From Flavobacteriaceae bacterium (GTDB lineage: Bacteria > Bacteroidota > Bacteroidia > Flavobacteriales > Flavobacteriaceae): 64,000 bases of DNA. Positions 53,263 through 62,024 of this stretch are shown here, in pieces. How positions within the stretch are numbered: position 1 is the stretch's first letter; every line of letters begins with the position of its first letter. The notes below the pieces were generated by a model. The model was given only the letters and a program-made list of their open reading frames with translations, ran no database searches and was not told the origin of the DNA. The stretch spans positions 124,001 to 188,000 of the forward strand of contig JAIPBH010000004.1 in the NCBI GenBank assembly GCA_021739635.1. The letters are read 5' to 3'. A program made the translations under genes and the position numbers.

Positions 53263-53841
53263 ATGAAAAAGACAATTAAAAATTTAGCCATCGTTGCTTT
53301 AGTAGCATTTACCACATTTTCTTTCACAAGAATTGATGGAGATAAAAAAGACATTAAAGTTGAACAAAGTAAATTAGTATGGAAAGGCTATAAAGTTGCT
53401 GGTTCGCACGAAGGAACCATAGCCATAAAATCGGGTTCATTAACATTTAATGAAGACAAATTAACTGGCGGCGAATTTGTTGTTGATATGACTACTTTAG
53501 TATGCACAGATTTACAAGGAGAATACAAAGGAAAGTTAGAAGGGCATTTAAAATCTGATGATTTTTTTGGAGTTGAAAAATTTGCAACAGCAACATTAGT
53601 ATTTTCTGACGTGAAAGCTACTGGTAAAAATTCATATTCAGTTACTGGAGATTTAACAATAAAAGGAAAAACAAACCCTATTGCATTTACTATTTCAATT
53701 TACGGAAGCAAAGCTACAGCTACTCTAAAAGTTGACAGAACTGCATATGATGTAAAATATGGTTCGGCTAGTTTTTTTGATGGCATAAAAGATAAAGCTA
53801 TTTATGATGAATTTGATTTAGTAGCAGATTTACAGTTTTAA
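53263..53841 (+). CDS. YceI family periplasmic lipid-binding protein
   Basis: 192 residues with a signal peptide (about 1-22). The mature part is an all-beta lipocalin-like barrel; visible family features are ‘SKLVWKGYKVAGSHEGTIAI’ (about 37-56), ‘GGEFVVDMTTLVCTDL’, ‘HLKSDDFFGVEKFATATLVF’ and ‘GDLTIKGKTNPIAF’. YceI proteins bind isoprenoid chains in the periplasm; a specific role is not known. Single gene with own promoter and terminator. Confidence 0.9.
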   Translation: MKKTIKNLAIVALVAFTTFSFTRIDGDKKDIKVEQSKLVWKGYKVAGSHEGTIAIKSGSLTFNEDKLTGGEFVVDMTTLVCTDLQGEYKGKLEGHLKSDDFFGVEKFATATLVFSDVKATGKNSYSVTGDLTIKGKTNPIAFTISIYGSKATATLKVDRTAYDVKYGSASFFDGIKDKAIYDEFDLVADLQF

Positions 53842-53864
53842 TTACCAATACATAGATTAATAGC

Positions 53865-53894
53865 AAAAAAGCATTCAGAAATGAATGCTTTTTT
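53865..53894 (+). terminator. Intrinsic terminator of YceI-family gene
   Basis: AAAAAAGCATTC / GAATGCTTTTTT with a 6-base loop, 23 bp after the stop codon. Confidence 0.85.
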
Positions 53895-53923
53895 GTTGGT
53901 GTAATAAAGCACTTTTAAAAGAC

Positions 53924-53931
53924 TATCTTTG
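53924..53931 (+). promoter_or_regulatory. -7 promoter box of DEAD-like gene
   Basis: TATCTTTG followed by C, exact TAnnTTTG match, 20 bp before the ATG at 53952. Confidence 0.6.
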
Positions 53932-53951
53932 CATGGATTATTTATAAAAAC

Positions 53952-54563
53952 ATGTCATTCAAAAAATTTATCGAGCCCTTAAAAATAAACCTTAAAAATA
54001 AAGGGATTGAATCACCTTTAGAGTTGCAAAAATTAATTCTATCAAAAATTAAAGGTGGTGTTAGTATGTTTTGTATTGCTCCTAAAGGTTCAGGAAAAAC
54101 AACAAGTATTATTTTAAGTGTCATTCAAAAATTGAACGGACAAGCTTTAGGAAATGCACCAAGAGCATTAATCTTTGTAAAAGACAAAGAAGCAGCACTT
54201 CATTTAGAAGAAGAATTTAAAACCTATTTAAAAGGAACAGATTTGCGTATTTATGCTGCTTATGAAGAGTATAACTCTGAGTTACAGCGCGAGGATTTAT
54301 TTTTAGGAACAGACATTGTTATTGCTACACCAAAACGATTGAATAAAATATTTTATTTAAATGGTATCAATTTAAATGAACTACAAATGTTTATTGTAGA
54401 AGATGCTGAATTTTTATTTAGAAACAACTTTTTTGCTGAAGTAGCCAGAACACCAGAAAGTTTAGAAAAATGCCAATATTTAATATTTTCCACAAAATTT
54501 GACCAACGTTTTGAACGATGGCAAGAAACCTTTATGTATCATGCTCAAATTATTGAGATTTAG
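53952..54563 (+). CDS. Single-domain DEAD/DEAH-helicase-like protein
   Basis: 203 residues, covering only the first RecA-like domain of DEAD-box helicases. Present: Q-like opening ‘GIESPLELQKLILSKI’, Walker A ‘APKGSGKTTS’ (about 44-53), ‘ALIFVKDKEAA’ (motif Ia), ‘DIVIATPKRL’ (motif Ib). Motif II, normally DEAD, reads ‘VEDAEFL’, and motif III SAT reads ‘STK’. The second RecA domain is missing and the gene ends cleanly, so it is not a simple truncation by the window. It may bind ATP but should not unwind RNA by the normal mechanism. Convergent with the carboxylase operon. Confidence 0.75.
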   Translation: MSFKKFIEPLKINLKNKGIESPLELQKLILSKIKGGVSMFCIAPKGSGKTTSIILSVIQKLNGQALGNAPRALIFVKDKEAALHLEEEFKTYLKGTDLRIYAAYEEYNSELQREDLFLGTDIVIATPKRLNKIFYLNGINLNELQMFIVEDAEFLFRNNFFAEVARTPESLEKCQYLIFSTKFDQRFERWQETFMYHAQIIEI

Positions 54564-54581
54564 CAGTTTTTAAAAATTTGA

Positions 54582-56123
54582 TTATAAAGGAATATTTCCG
54601 TGTTTTCTGTCTGGTCTTTCAATAGCCTTATTCTCTAACATTGAAAAAGCTTTGATTAATTTTCGTCTTGTATCTTTAGGCAAAATAACTTCGTCAATAA
54701 AACCACGTCTTGCTGCTCTGTAAGGATTAGTAAATTTTTCAGCATATTCTGCTTCTTTTTCAGCCAATTTTTCAATAGGATTATCTGCAGAAGCAATCTC
54801 ATTCTTGAAAATAATTTCACTGGCACCTTTAGCTCCCATAACAGCAATTTCAGCACTTGGCCATGCAAAATTTAAATCGGCTCCAATGTGTTTTGAGTTC
54901 ATAACATCATAAGCACCTCCATAAGCTTTTCGGGTTATAACAGTAACTCTTGGTACCGTTGCTTCACTTAATGCATATAATAATTTAGCACCATGAACTA
55001 TAATGCCATTCCATTCCTGGTCTGTTCCAGGTAAAAATCCTGGGACATCTACCAATACTAATAAAGGAATATTAAAACAATCACAAAAGCGAGTAAATCG
55101 AGCTGCTTTTTTAGAGCTATTTACATCTAATACACCTGCTAAAAACATGGGCTGATTAGCAATAATACCTACACTTCTTCCTGCAATTCTTGAAAACCCA
55201 ACAATAATATTTTCAGCATAATCTTTATGAATTTCATAAAAAGAATCTTCATCAATAATACCTTTAATAACCTCATGCATATCATAAGGTTTATTCGCAT
55301 TATCTGGGATGATATTAGACAAAACGTCTCTTATTTCATCACCTAATTTAAAGGGTAAATTTTGTGCTACTTCTTTATTACTTTGTGGTAGGTAACTCAA
55401 TAATTTTTTAACGTCTTCTAAACATTCAACATCATTGTCAGATGTTTTATGAGCCACACCCGATTTTGAAGCATGTGTATGTGCGCCACCTAATTCTTCA
55501 GAAGTTACATTTTCATTGGTTACTGTTTTTACTACGTTTGGCCCAGTTACAAACATATAACTGGTATGTTCTACCATTAGTGTAAAGTCTGTCATAGCAG
55601 GCGAATACACGGCACCACCAGCACAAGGACCCATAATGGCTGAAATTTGAGGAATCACACCTGATGCATTTACATTTCTATAAAAAATATCGGCATAACC
55701 ACCTAACGAACGTACACCTTCTTGAATTCTTGCTCCACCAGAATCATTTAATCCAATGATAGGTGCACCAACTTTTACAGCTAAATCCATGACTTTGCAA
55801 ATCTTTTCAGCATGTGTTTCAGATAAAGAACCTCCAAAAACTGTGAAGTCTTGTCCGTAAACATATACTAATCGGCTATTAATAGTGCCATAACCAGTAA
55901 TAACACCATCACCTAGATACTGTTCATATTCCATACCAAAATCGGTAGTTCTATGGGTTACAAAAAGGCCAATTTCTTCAAAAGAACCTTCATCTAATAA
56001 ATAATTAATCCGTTCTCTGGCGGTTAATTTTTTATTTTGATGTTGTTTGTCAATGCGTTTTTGTCCGCCGCCTAAATGCGCTAATTTTATTTGCTCATCA
56101 AGCTTGTTTATTTTTGAATCCAT
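54582..56123 (-). CDS. Acyl-CoA carboxylase, carboxyltransferase (beta) subunit
   Basis: 513 residues, the full PccB-type size with two crotonase-like halves. It moves CO2 from carboxybiotin to an acyl-CoA. Oxyanion-hole segments are visible: ‘[20 protein letters not shown]’ (about 122-141), ‘[16 protein letters not shown]’ and in the C-half ‘[18 protein letters not shown]’ and ‘[19 protein letters not shown]’. Sequence style is that of propionyl-CoA carboxylase, but methylcrotonyl-CoA cannot be fully ruled out. Last gene of the operon, 3 bp after the biotin carboxylase. Confidence 0.9.
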   Translation of the reverse strand: MDSKINKLDEQIKLAHLGGGQKRIDKQHQNKKLTARERINYLLDEGSFEEIGLFVTHRTTDFGMEYEQYLGDGVITGYGTINSRLVYVYGQDFTVFGGSLSETHAEKICKVMDLAVKVGAPIIGLNDSGGARIQEGVRSLGGYADIFYRNVNASGVIPQISAIMGPCAGGAVYSPAMTDFTLMVEHTSYMFVTGPNVVKTVTNENVTSEELGGAHTHASKSGVAHKTSDNDVECLEDVKKLLSYLPQSNKEVAQNLPFKLGDEIRDVLSNIIPDNANKPYDMHEVIKGIIDEDSFYEIHKDYAENIIVGFSRIAGRSVGIIANQPMFLAGVLDVNSSKKAARFTRFCDCFNIPLLVLVDVPGFLPGTDQEWNGIIVHGAKLLYALSEATVPRVTVITRKAYGGAYDVMNSKHIGADLNFAWPSAEIAVMGAKGASEIIFKNEIASADNPIEKLAEKEAEYAEKFTNPYRAARRGFIDEVILPKDTRRKLIKAFSMLENKAIERPDRKHGNIPL

Positions 56124-56126
56124 AGA

Positions 56127-57569
56127 TTATTGATTTGGTAATCGTACTAATTTTTGATCTTCCATATATTGTTTTACAGCTATTAATGCTGCAATTTTAG
56201 CTTCAGTTTCCATTTGTTGTTTTAATACTTCTGGTGAATAATATGTTTTTACAAAATGAGTATCAATATTCCCTGAGCGAAAAGCTTCATGTTCAAAAAC
56301 ATATTTTCCAAACGGTAACGTGGTTTTTACACCTTCAATATGATAATCATAAATGGCTTTAATCATTAATTGTATGGCTTCTTCACGAGTAGTTCCGTAA
56401 GTGATTAATTTAGATAGCATGGGGTCATAATAAATAGGAATATCCATACCTTCTTCAAATCCATTATCAACTCTAATGCCTTCACCAACTGGTAGTTTGT
56501 AAGTATCAAGATGACCTACGCTTGGCAAAAAGTCGTTCAACGGGTCTTCTGCATACACACGTAATTCTAAGGCATGCCCAAGTATTTTTAAATCTTCTTG
56601 TTTTATTGATAATGCTTCGCCTCTTGCTATTCGTATTTGCAGTTCGACCAAATCAACGCCAGCTATTATTTCAGAAACAGGATGTTCTACTTGCAATCTG
56701 GTATTCATTTCTAAAAAATAGAAATTATGATTGGCATCTAGTAAAAACTCAACAGTTCCAGCACCTAAATAATCACAAGATTTAGCAACTTTAATAGCAG
56801 CTTCTCCCATTTTTACTCGTAATTCTGGTGTTAATACCGATGAAGGTGCTTCTTCAATTACTTTTTGATGGCGTCTTTGAATACTGCATTCACGTTCAAA
56901 AAAATGTAGAACATTACCATGACTATCTACCATGATTTGTATTTCAATATGCCTTGGCGAGGTTACATATTTTTCAATAAATACAGAGCCGTCACCAAAT
57001 GCAGAGGTTGCCTCACTTATGGCGCGATTCATTTGTGACTCCAAATCGCTTTCTTTTTCAACAACTCGCATGCCTTTTCCGCCGCCACCTGCTGATGCTT
57101 TTATTAAAATAGGAAATCCTATTTCTTTTGCTATTTCTTTAGCTTTTGAAACATCTGTAATAGCTTCATCAATACCAGGAACCATAGGAATATTATAGTG
57201 TTTAACAGCGTCTTTAGCAGCTAACTTACTTCCCATAATTTTGATTGCTTTTGAGCGTGGACCAATGAAAATAATGTTATTTTGCTCACATAATTCGGCA
57301 AATAAGGCATTTTCACTTAAAAAACCATACCCAGGATGAATGGCATCAACACCTAATTTTTTGGCGACTTCAATAATTTTATCACCTCTTAGGTAGGATT
57401 TATTAGATGGAGGTTCACCAATACATACGGCTTCATCAGCAAATTTAACATGAGGTGCGTTTCTATCTGCAGTTGAGAATACGGCAACCGTTTTAATACC
57501 CATTTTTTGAGCTGTTTTCATAACACGAATCGCTATCTCACCTCGGTTTGCAACTAATATTTTTTTCAT
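56127..57569 (-). CDS. Biotin carboxylase subunit of acyl-CoA carboxylase
   Basis: 480 residues with an ATP-grasp fold: ‘LVANRGEIAIRVMKTAQKMG’ (N-domain, about 4-23), ‘HPGYGFLSENA’, ‘ASAGGGGKGMRVV’ (glycine-rich ATP loop, about 160-172), ‘ERECSIQRRHQKVIEEAPS’, ‘FLEMNTRLQVEHPVSE’ (catalytic Glu/Arg region) and a C-terminal lid domain. It carboxylates biotin on the carrier protein with bicarbonate and ATP. The separate carrier protein and this subunit together equal the alpha chain of other species. Overlaps the DUF1801 stop codon by 4 bp (ATGA). Confidence 0.94.
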   Translation of the reverse strand: MKKILVANRGEIAIRVMKTAQKMGIKTVAVFSTADRNAPHVKFADEAVCIGEPPSNKSYLRGDKIIEVAKKLGVDAIHPGYGFLSENALFAELCEQNNIIFIGPRSKAIKIMGSKLAAKDAVKHYNIPMVPGIDEAITDVSKAKEIAKEIGFPILIKASAGGGGKGMRVVEKESDLESQMNRAISEATSAFGDGSVFIEKYVTSPRHIEIQIMVDSHGNVLHFFERECSIQRRHQKVIEEAPSSVLTPELRVKMGEAAIKVAKSCDYLGAGTVEFLLDANHNFYFLEMNTRLQVEHPVSEIIAGVDLVELQIRIARGEALSIKQEDLKILGHALELRVYAEDPLNDFLPSVGHLDTYKLPVGEGIRVDNGFEEGMDIPIYYDPMLSKLITYGTTREEAIQLMIKAIYDYHIEGVKTTLPFGKYVFEHEAFRSGNIDTHFVKTYYSPEVLKQQMETEAKIAALIAVKQYMEDQKLVRLPNQ

Positions 57570-57928
57570 TTTTTAGCGTTTTGTTCAGCAACTCGAAACG
57601 TTACTATTTTGTGGATTAAATCATAAGGTATTGGCTTGCTTAAATGGAATTGTATCGCACCTTTTGACGTATTATATGCTTTTAAATCTTCAACAAAATT
57701 TGTAATCCCTGATGGTGCAGGGTAAAATCCAATATGATTTTTATGAACAGCAAAATGAACCATATTGCCATGTAATCTGAAGGTAGGCATAGAATAGCGA
57801 ATGGCTTCGGTGGCTTCAGGTGCTGCTTGCTGAATGGTTACTCTTATTTTTTTTAAAATATTTTGAATTTCTAATGGAAACAAAACAATGTAATCATCAA
57901 TAGTGTTTATGTCTTTATAGTTTTTCAT
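57566..57928 (-). CDS. DUF1801 domain protein inside the acyl-CoA carboxylase operon
   Basis: 120 residues with the DUF1801/YdhG fold, the family sometimes called iron chaperone-like (frataxin-like). Typical stretches are ‘IRVTIQQAAPEATEAIRYSM’ (about 29-48), ‘PTFRLHGNMVHFAVHKNHIG’ (about 49-68) and ‘FYPAPSGITNF’. Function is not established. It overlaps the carrier-protein gene by 4 bp at its start and the biotin carboxylase gene by 4 bp at its end, so it is translated with both. Why it sits here is unclear. Confidence 0.82.
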   Translation of the reverse strand: MKNYKDINTIDDYIVLFPLEIQNILKKIRVTIQQAAPEATEAIRYSMPTFRLHGNMVHFAVHKNHIGFYPAPSGITNFVEDLKAYNTSKGAIQFHLSKPIPYDLIHKIVTFRVAEQNAKK

Positions 57929-58407
57929 GTTTCAAATTCAATTAATAAAGTTCCTTTGTCAACGGTATTCCCTTTTTTTACGGAAATTGATTTGATGATT
58001 CCATCACGTGGAGACGTTAAAATATTTTCCATTTTCATTGCTTCAAGGATAAGTAAAGCATCATTTTCTTTAACAGCTTGTCCAACAGTAACACTAATTT
58101 CTAAAATTAAACCTGGCATTGGTGCCTTTATAGAATCTATATGTTTAGCTGAGCCTATTGAAAAGCCCATATCTTTTATTAATAAATCTAAAGAATTTTT
58201 TATTTTAATATCATAGGTGTTATTGTTGACCTTTACTTGGTAAGATTTTGAATTGAAATCTGAGGTTATTATTTCAGAATTATAAGAAGTATCATGATGA
58301 AGAATATGATATTTTGAATCTGAAATTTTAATAGCATCAAGTTTTGAAATAGCTTCTGATGAAATATCTAATTCTATATTAGAATTCACATTGACTTTAA
58401 AATTCAT
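57925..58407 (-). CDS. Biotin carboxyl carrier protein of acyl-CoA carboxylase
   Basis: 160 residues. The C-terminal biotinyl domain (about 88-160) carries the biotinylation motif ‘LEAMKMENIL’ with Lys125, after ‘SIKAPMPGLILEISV’. The N-terminal ~85 residues are variable and polar, which may hold the subunit against its partners. It carries carboxybiotin between the biotin carboxylase and the carboxyltransferase. First gene of the four-gene operon; overlaps DUF1801 by 4 bp. Confidence 0.9.
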   Translation of the reverse strand: MNFKVNVNSNIELDISSEAISKLDAIKISDSKYHILHHDTSYNSEIITSDFNSKSYQVKVNNNTYDIKIKNSLDLLIKDMGFSIGSAKHIDSIKAPMPGLILEISVTVGQAVKENDALLILEAMKMENILTSPRDGIIKSISVKKGNTVDKGTLLIEFET

Positions 58408-58533
58408 ATAAACGATATTTTAGTTTACATAAATATAAAGATTTAAATACAAATGACACAGTATAAACTTAAACAAAGACCTATTAATCGTCAAGTTTAA
58501 AAGAAGAACAATAATATGTATTAGAGAGGTATA

Positions 58534-59211
58534 TTAAAAATCGTTTAATCGACTTCTTTCTTGATGTTTTTTAATCGCTTTTTTTGATAAAATAATTCCT
58601 ATAATTAAAGATATGAAAGCACCAATCCAAATACCTGGAACAAAATCAATGAATAAGAAAAAGTCATAAGCACCATGAAATATAATGGCTAATAGTAAAC
58701 CAAATAGATTTAAAACTATTTTGTTTTTAGAAAATTTAGCTTTTCCCATGTAATATCCCATTAAAATTGCAAAAGTTGCATGTGCTGGAACAGCTGTAAA
58801 AGCCCTAACTAAAGCGGTTTGGTATCCACCTTGAATTACATATGAAATATTTTCTGTAGCTGCAAAACCCATGGATACCATCACAGCATACATGATACCA
58901 TCAAAAGGTTCACTAAAGGCAGATTTAGGTTGCGCGTAGTATCTAACAATGATATATTTACTGAATTCTTCTGTTAATCCTACAACAAAAAAAGCTTTTA
59001 TAAACTGTTGGAATATGCTATAATGGTCTGGAAGTGGTAAAAAGATATTAATTATTAGGTATAAAAGAGTGGTTACAATAATACTAACAATTGCACCCAG
59101 CAGAAAGTTATATAACAAGAGTTTTTTTGGTTCTTTTTCGTATATATCTTTTAAGTATATATAAACAATTATTATTAAAACAGGCGCAATAGCAAATAAG
59201 ATTAAATTCAT
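58534..59211 (-). CDS. PrsW family intramembrane metalloprotease
   Basis: 225 residues from the ATG at 59209-59211; a TTG seven codons upstream overlaps the NUDIX stop. About seven membrane helices. Active-site motifs are complete: ‘LTEEFSKYIIVRYY’ (EExxK, about 82-95), ‘VSMGFAATENISYV’ (E), ‘AVPAHATFAILMGY’ (H) and ‘FHGAYDFFLF’ (H, D). In B. subtilis PrsW cleaves an anti-sigma factor; the substrate here is unknown. It follows the NUDIX gene directly, so likely the same transcript. Confidence 0.88.
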   Translation of the reverse strand: MNLILFAIAPVLIIIVYIYLKDIYEKEPKKLLLYNFLLGAIVSIIVTTLLYLIINIFLPLPDHYSIFQQFIKAFFVVGLTEEFSKYIIVRYYAQPKSAFSEPFDGIMYAVMVSMGFAATENISYVIQGGYQTALVRAFTAVPAHATFAILMGYYMGKAKFSKNKIVLNLFGLLLAIIFHGAYDFFLFIDFVPGIWIGAFISLIIGIILSKKAIKKHQERSRLNDF

Positions 59212-59228
59212 ACGTAATTTGTATATAA

Positions 59229-59777
59229 TCAAAACATGTTCTTAATATGATTTAAAACCAATTCATAATATGCCTTATTACAAGGTATGAAATGATTATT
59301 TTCTCCAATATGTTTTAAAAGTTGTTCAAATAATTCAAAAGAAACCAGTTTTAAAGATTCAACTTCACCAATTTGAGGAATTAATTTTGAAATAGGTACT
59401 TGTAATTCTGCAATATAGGTGTGATGAAATTCATTGTCTTTAATACCATTTGGGTAGGATTGAAAACATTCAAACACGCCAATTTTATGTAATTCATCAG
59501 GTGCAAGATCTAACCCAATTTCTTCTTTAACTTCACGAATAGCAGCTTGAATTATTAATTCACCAGCATCAACATGACCAGCCACAGAAACATCCCATAA
59601 TAAAGGACAAATAGACTTATTAGCATCACGTTGTGCTAAAAGGATTTCTTTATCTTTTGTATATAGCCAAACATGGGCCGTATTATGATAATAGCCCATA
59701 GCATGTATTTTAGATTTTAAGGTTTTTTTACCAGTAAGTTTACCTTCTTTAGTAACTATGTCAATATATTCATCCAT
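59229..59777 (-). CDS. NUDIX hydrolase
   Basis: 182 residues. The Nudix box is intact: ‘GHVDAGELIIQAAIREVKEE’ followed by IGL (about residues 68-90), with the metal-binding Glu residues. Opening ‘MDEYIDIVTKEGKLTGKKTL’ and ‘HNTAHVWLYTKDKEILLAQR’ resembles the isopentenyl-diphosphate isomerase-like branch of NUDIX proteins, but the IPP-isomerase Cys and its partners are not evident, so a housecleaning or nucleotide-diphosphate hydrolase is more likely. Precedes the PrsW gene. Confidence 0.85.
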   Translation of the reverse strand: MDEYIDIVTKEGKLTGKKTLKSKIHAMGYYHNTAHVWLYTKDKEILLAQRDANKSICPLLWDVSVAGHVDAGELIIQAAIREVKEEIGLDLAPDELHKIGVFECFQSYPNGIKDNEFHHTYIAELQVPISKLIPQIGEVESLKLVSFELFEQLLKHIGENNHFIPCNKAYYELVLNHIKNMF

Positions 59778-59785
59778 TGGTTTTG

Positions 59786-59838
59786 TTTTAAATAAAGATT
59801 CCTGCCTAAGCAGGAATCAAATCAGTCTTTATTTAAAA
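59786..59838. repeat. Nested inverted repeat between M42 and NUDIX genes
   Basis: Inner perfect stem GATTCCTGC (59797-59805) / GCAGGAATC (59810-59818) around CTAA; outer arms TTTTAAATAAAGA (59786-59798) / TCTTTATTTAAAA (59826-59838), the right arm including the end of the M42 gene. The inner part resembles the common flavobacterial palindrome ATTCCTGC..GCAGGAAT (from memory). On the minus strand it may act as terminator of the M42 transcript. Confidence 0.6.
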
Positions 59839-60917
59839 TAGCTAAATGTTTCGCCTTCTTTTATATTTAGAAGCGATTCATAAATTAATTTAATCACGTT
59901 TTCTACATCATCTCTATGAACCATTTCAACTGTGGTATGCATATAGCGTAATGGCAATGAAATTAATGCAGATGCCACACCACCATTGCTATAAGCAAAA
60001 GCATCGGTATCGGTTCCGGTAGCACGAGATAAAGCATTGCGCTGAAAAGGAATTTTTTTAGCGTCTGCAGTATCAGTAATTAAATCTCTTAATTTCTGTT
60101 GTACTGCAGGAGCATACGCTATAACAGGACCTTTACCCATTTCTAAATCACCTTGAATTTTCTTTTCAATCATAGGTGTTGTGGTGTCATGAGTTACATC
60201 TGTTACAATAGCCACATGAGGTTTTATGCGTTGTGTAATCATTTCGGCACCACGTAATCCTATTTCTTCTTGTACTGAGTTGGTAATGTATAAACCGAAA
60301 GGGAGTGTTTTTTTATTTTCATGAAGCAATCTGGCGACTTCAGCAATCATAAATCCGCCCATTCTGTTATCAAGAGCTCTACACACAAATTTGTCGCCAT
60401 TTAAAATATGAAACTCATCAGGATAGGTAATAACACAACCTACGTGTACTCCTAATTTTTCAACTTCTTCTTTGGTTTTGCAACCACAGTCAATAAAAAT
60501 ATTTTCTGGTTTAGGCGGTTCTTCATTACCTGTTTTACGTGTGTGTATTGCTGGCCAACCAAAAACACCTTTAATAATGCCGTTTTTAGTATGAATATTT
60601 ACCACTTTACTTGGTGCTATTTGATGGTCGCTGCCACCGTTTCTAATCACATAAATTAATCCGTTATCAGAAATATAATTCACATACCATGAAATTTCAT
60701 CAGCATGTCCTTCAATAACCACTTTATAGGTTGCTTTTGGATTAATAACACCAACAGCTGTTCCGTAAGTATCTGTTATAAATTCATCAACATAAGGTTT
60801 TAAATAATCCATCCATAATTTTTGTCCATCCCATTCATATCCAGTTGGAGCCGCATTATTTAAATAGGCTTCTAAAAAAGCCATTGATTTTTTGTTTAAA
60901 ATAGATTTTTTTGACAT
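59829..60917 (-). CDS. M42 family aminopeptidase (FrvX/PepA-like)
   Basis: 362 residues. Two-metal aminopeptidase fold with ‘VVIEGHADEISWYVNYI’ (His, Asp; about 63-79), ‘FVCRALDNRMGGFM’ (bridging Asp), ‘SVQEEIGLRGAEM’ (Glu-Glu), ‘VTDVTHDTTT’ (Asp) and ‘RYMHTTVEMVHRDDV’ (His near C-terminus). The set of metal ligands is complete. M42 enzymes cut N-terminal residues from peptides, often as large tetrahedral cytosolic complexes. Some members are cellulase-annotated by error. Confidence 0.92.
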   Translation of the reverse strand: MSKKSILNKKSMAFLEAYLNNAAPTGYEWDGQKLWMDYLKPYVDEFITDTYGTAVGVINPKATYKVVIEGHADEISWYVNYISDNGLIYVIRNGGSDHQIAPSKVVNIHTKNGIIKGVFGWPAIHTRKTGNEEPPKPENIFIDCGCKTKEEVEKLGVHVGCVITYPDEFHILNGDKFVCRALDNRMGGFMIAEVARLLHENKKTLPFGLYITNSVQEEIGLRGAEMITQRIKPHVAIVTDVTHDTTTPMIEKKIQGDLEMGKGPVIAYAPAVQQKLRDLITDTADAKKIPFQRNALSRATGTDTDAFAYSNGGVASALISLPLRYMHTTVEMVHRDDVENVIKLIYESLLNIKEGETFSYFK

Positions 60918-61104
60918 CTCTCAATTAATTTTTATTGAAATTATTAAAATTAAGTTATTAAAATACTAAAATCGTAATTAGCTTAAATTTCAGTAAAAAT
61001 AGTATGATTTATTTAGTTTTTAGTATTGAAGTTTTAATATTTTGTAACAAAATTGACTATTTTCACACCTATTAACCAATTATTCTAATAATAAATCCAA
61101 AAGC

Positions 61105-61989
61105 ATGAAGTTAATTATTAAAGATCTTACTAAAACGTATAACAATGGTGTAAAAGCTATTGATAATTTAAACTTAGAAATAGGAGCAGGAATGTTCGGG
61201 CTTTTGGGTCCAAATGGTGCTGGAAAATCATCTTTAATGAGAACCATTGCTACGTTGCAAAGTCCAGATTCTGGTTCAATAACCTTTGGAGATATTAATG
61301 TTTTGGAAGATAAAATGGCTTTAAGAAAAATATTGGGTTATTTGCCACAATCATTTGGAGTCTATCCAAAAATGTCTGCCGAAGATTTGTTAGATTATTT
61401 TGCAACTTTGAAAGGCGTAAAATCAAAAAGTGATAGACAAAAACTAGTTAAAGAAGTTTTAGAAATAACCAATTTGTATGATGTAAGAAAAAAAGATGTG
61501 GCAGGTTATTCTGGCGGAATGAAGCAACGTTTTGGTATTGCTCAATTACTATTAAATAATCCTAAGTTAATTATTGTTGATGAGCCTACAGCTGGTTTAG
61601 ATCCTGCTGAACGCAATAGATTTTTAAATGTTTTAAGAGAAGTTGGAACCAATTGTACAGTCATTTTTTCTACTCATATTGTTGATGATGTGAAAGAATT
61701 ATGTCATGAAATGGCCATTTTAAATGGCGGCCAAATTTTAAAACATACCACGCCAACTGCAGCTACCGAAGAAATTAAAGGACAAATCTGGACTAAAATT
61801 ATTGAGCGTGATGCGTTAGAATCTATGGAAGCTGCTTATAAAGTGCTTTCATCAAATTACAATCAAGACAACACGCTGAATATTAGAGTACATGCATTAG
61901 AAAAACCAGCAGAAGATTTTAAAGCTTCCAATCCGCAATTAGATGACGTGTATTTTATTGCATTGAAAGAAGAACCCATTCTTTCCTAA
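61105..61989 (+). CDS. ABC transporter ATP-binding protein
   Basis: 294 residues. Walker A ‘GPNGAGKSS’ (about 37-45), Q-loop ‘YLPQSFGVYPKMSAEDLLDYF’-type segment (about 80-100), signature ‘YSGGMKQRFGIAQLLL’, Walker B ‘LIIVDEPTAGLD’, H-loop ‘FSTHIVDDV’. The C-terminal ~80 residues form an accessory domain. It pairs with the following permease (35 bp gap), giving an ABC-2-type importer/exporter of unknown substrate. Confidence 0.92.
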   Translation: MKLIIKDLTKTYNNGVKAIDNLNLEIGAGMFGLLGPNGAGKSSLMRTIATLQSPDSGSITFGDINVLEDKMALRKILGYLPQSFGVYPKMSAEDLLDYFATLKGVKSKSDRQKLVKEVLEITNLYDVRKKDVAGYSGGMKQRFGIAQLLLNNPKLIIVDEPTAGLDPAERNRFLNVLREVGTNCTVIFSTHIVDDVKELCHEMAILNGGQILKHTTPTAATEEIKGQIWTKIIERDALESMEAAYKVLSSNYNQDNTLNIRVHALEKPAEDFKASNPQLDDVYFIALKEEPILS

Positions 61990-62024
61990 TAATTGCAATA
62001 TTTTTCTAACCAAAAAAAACACAC

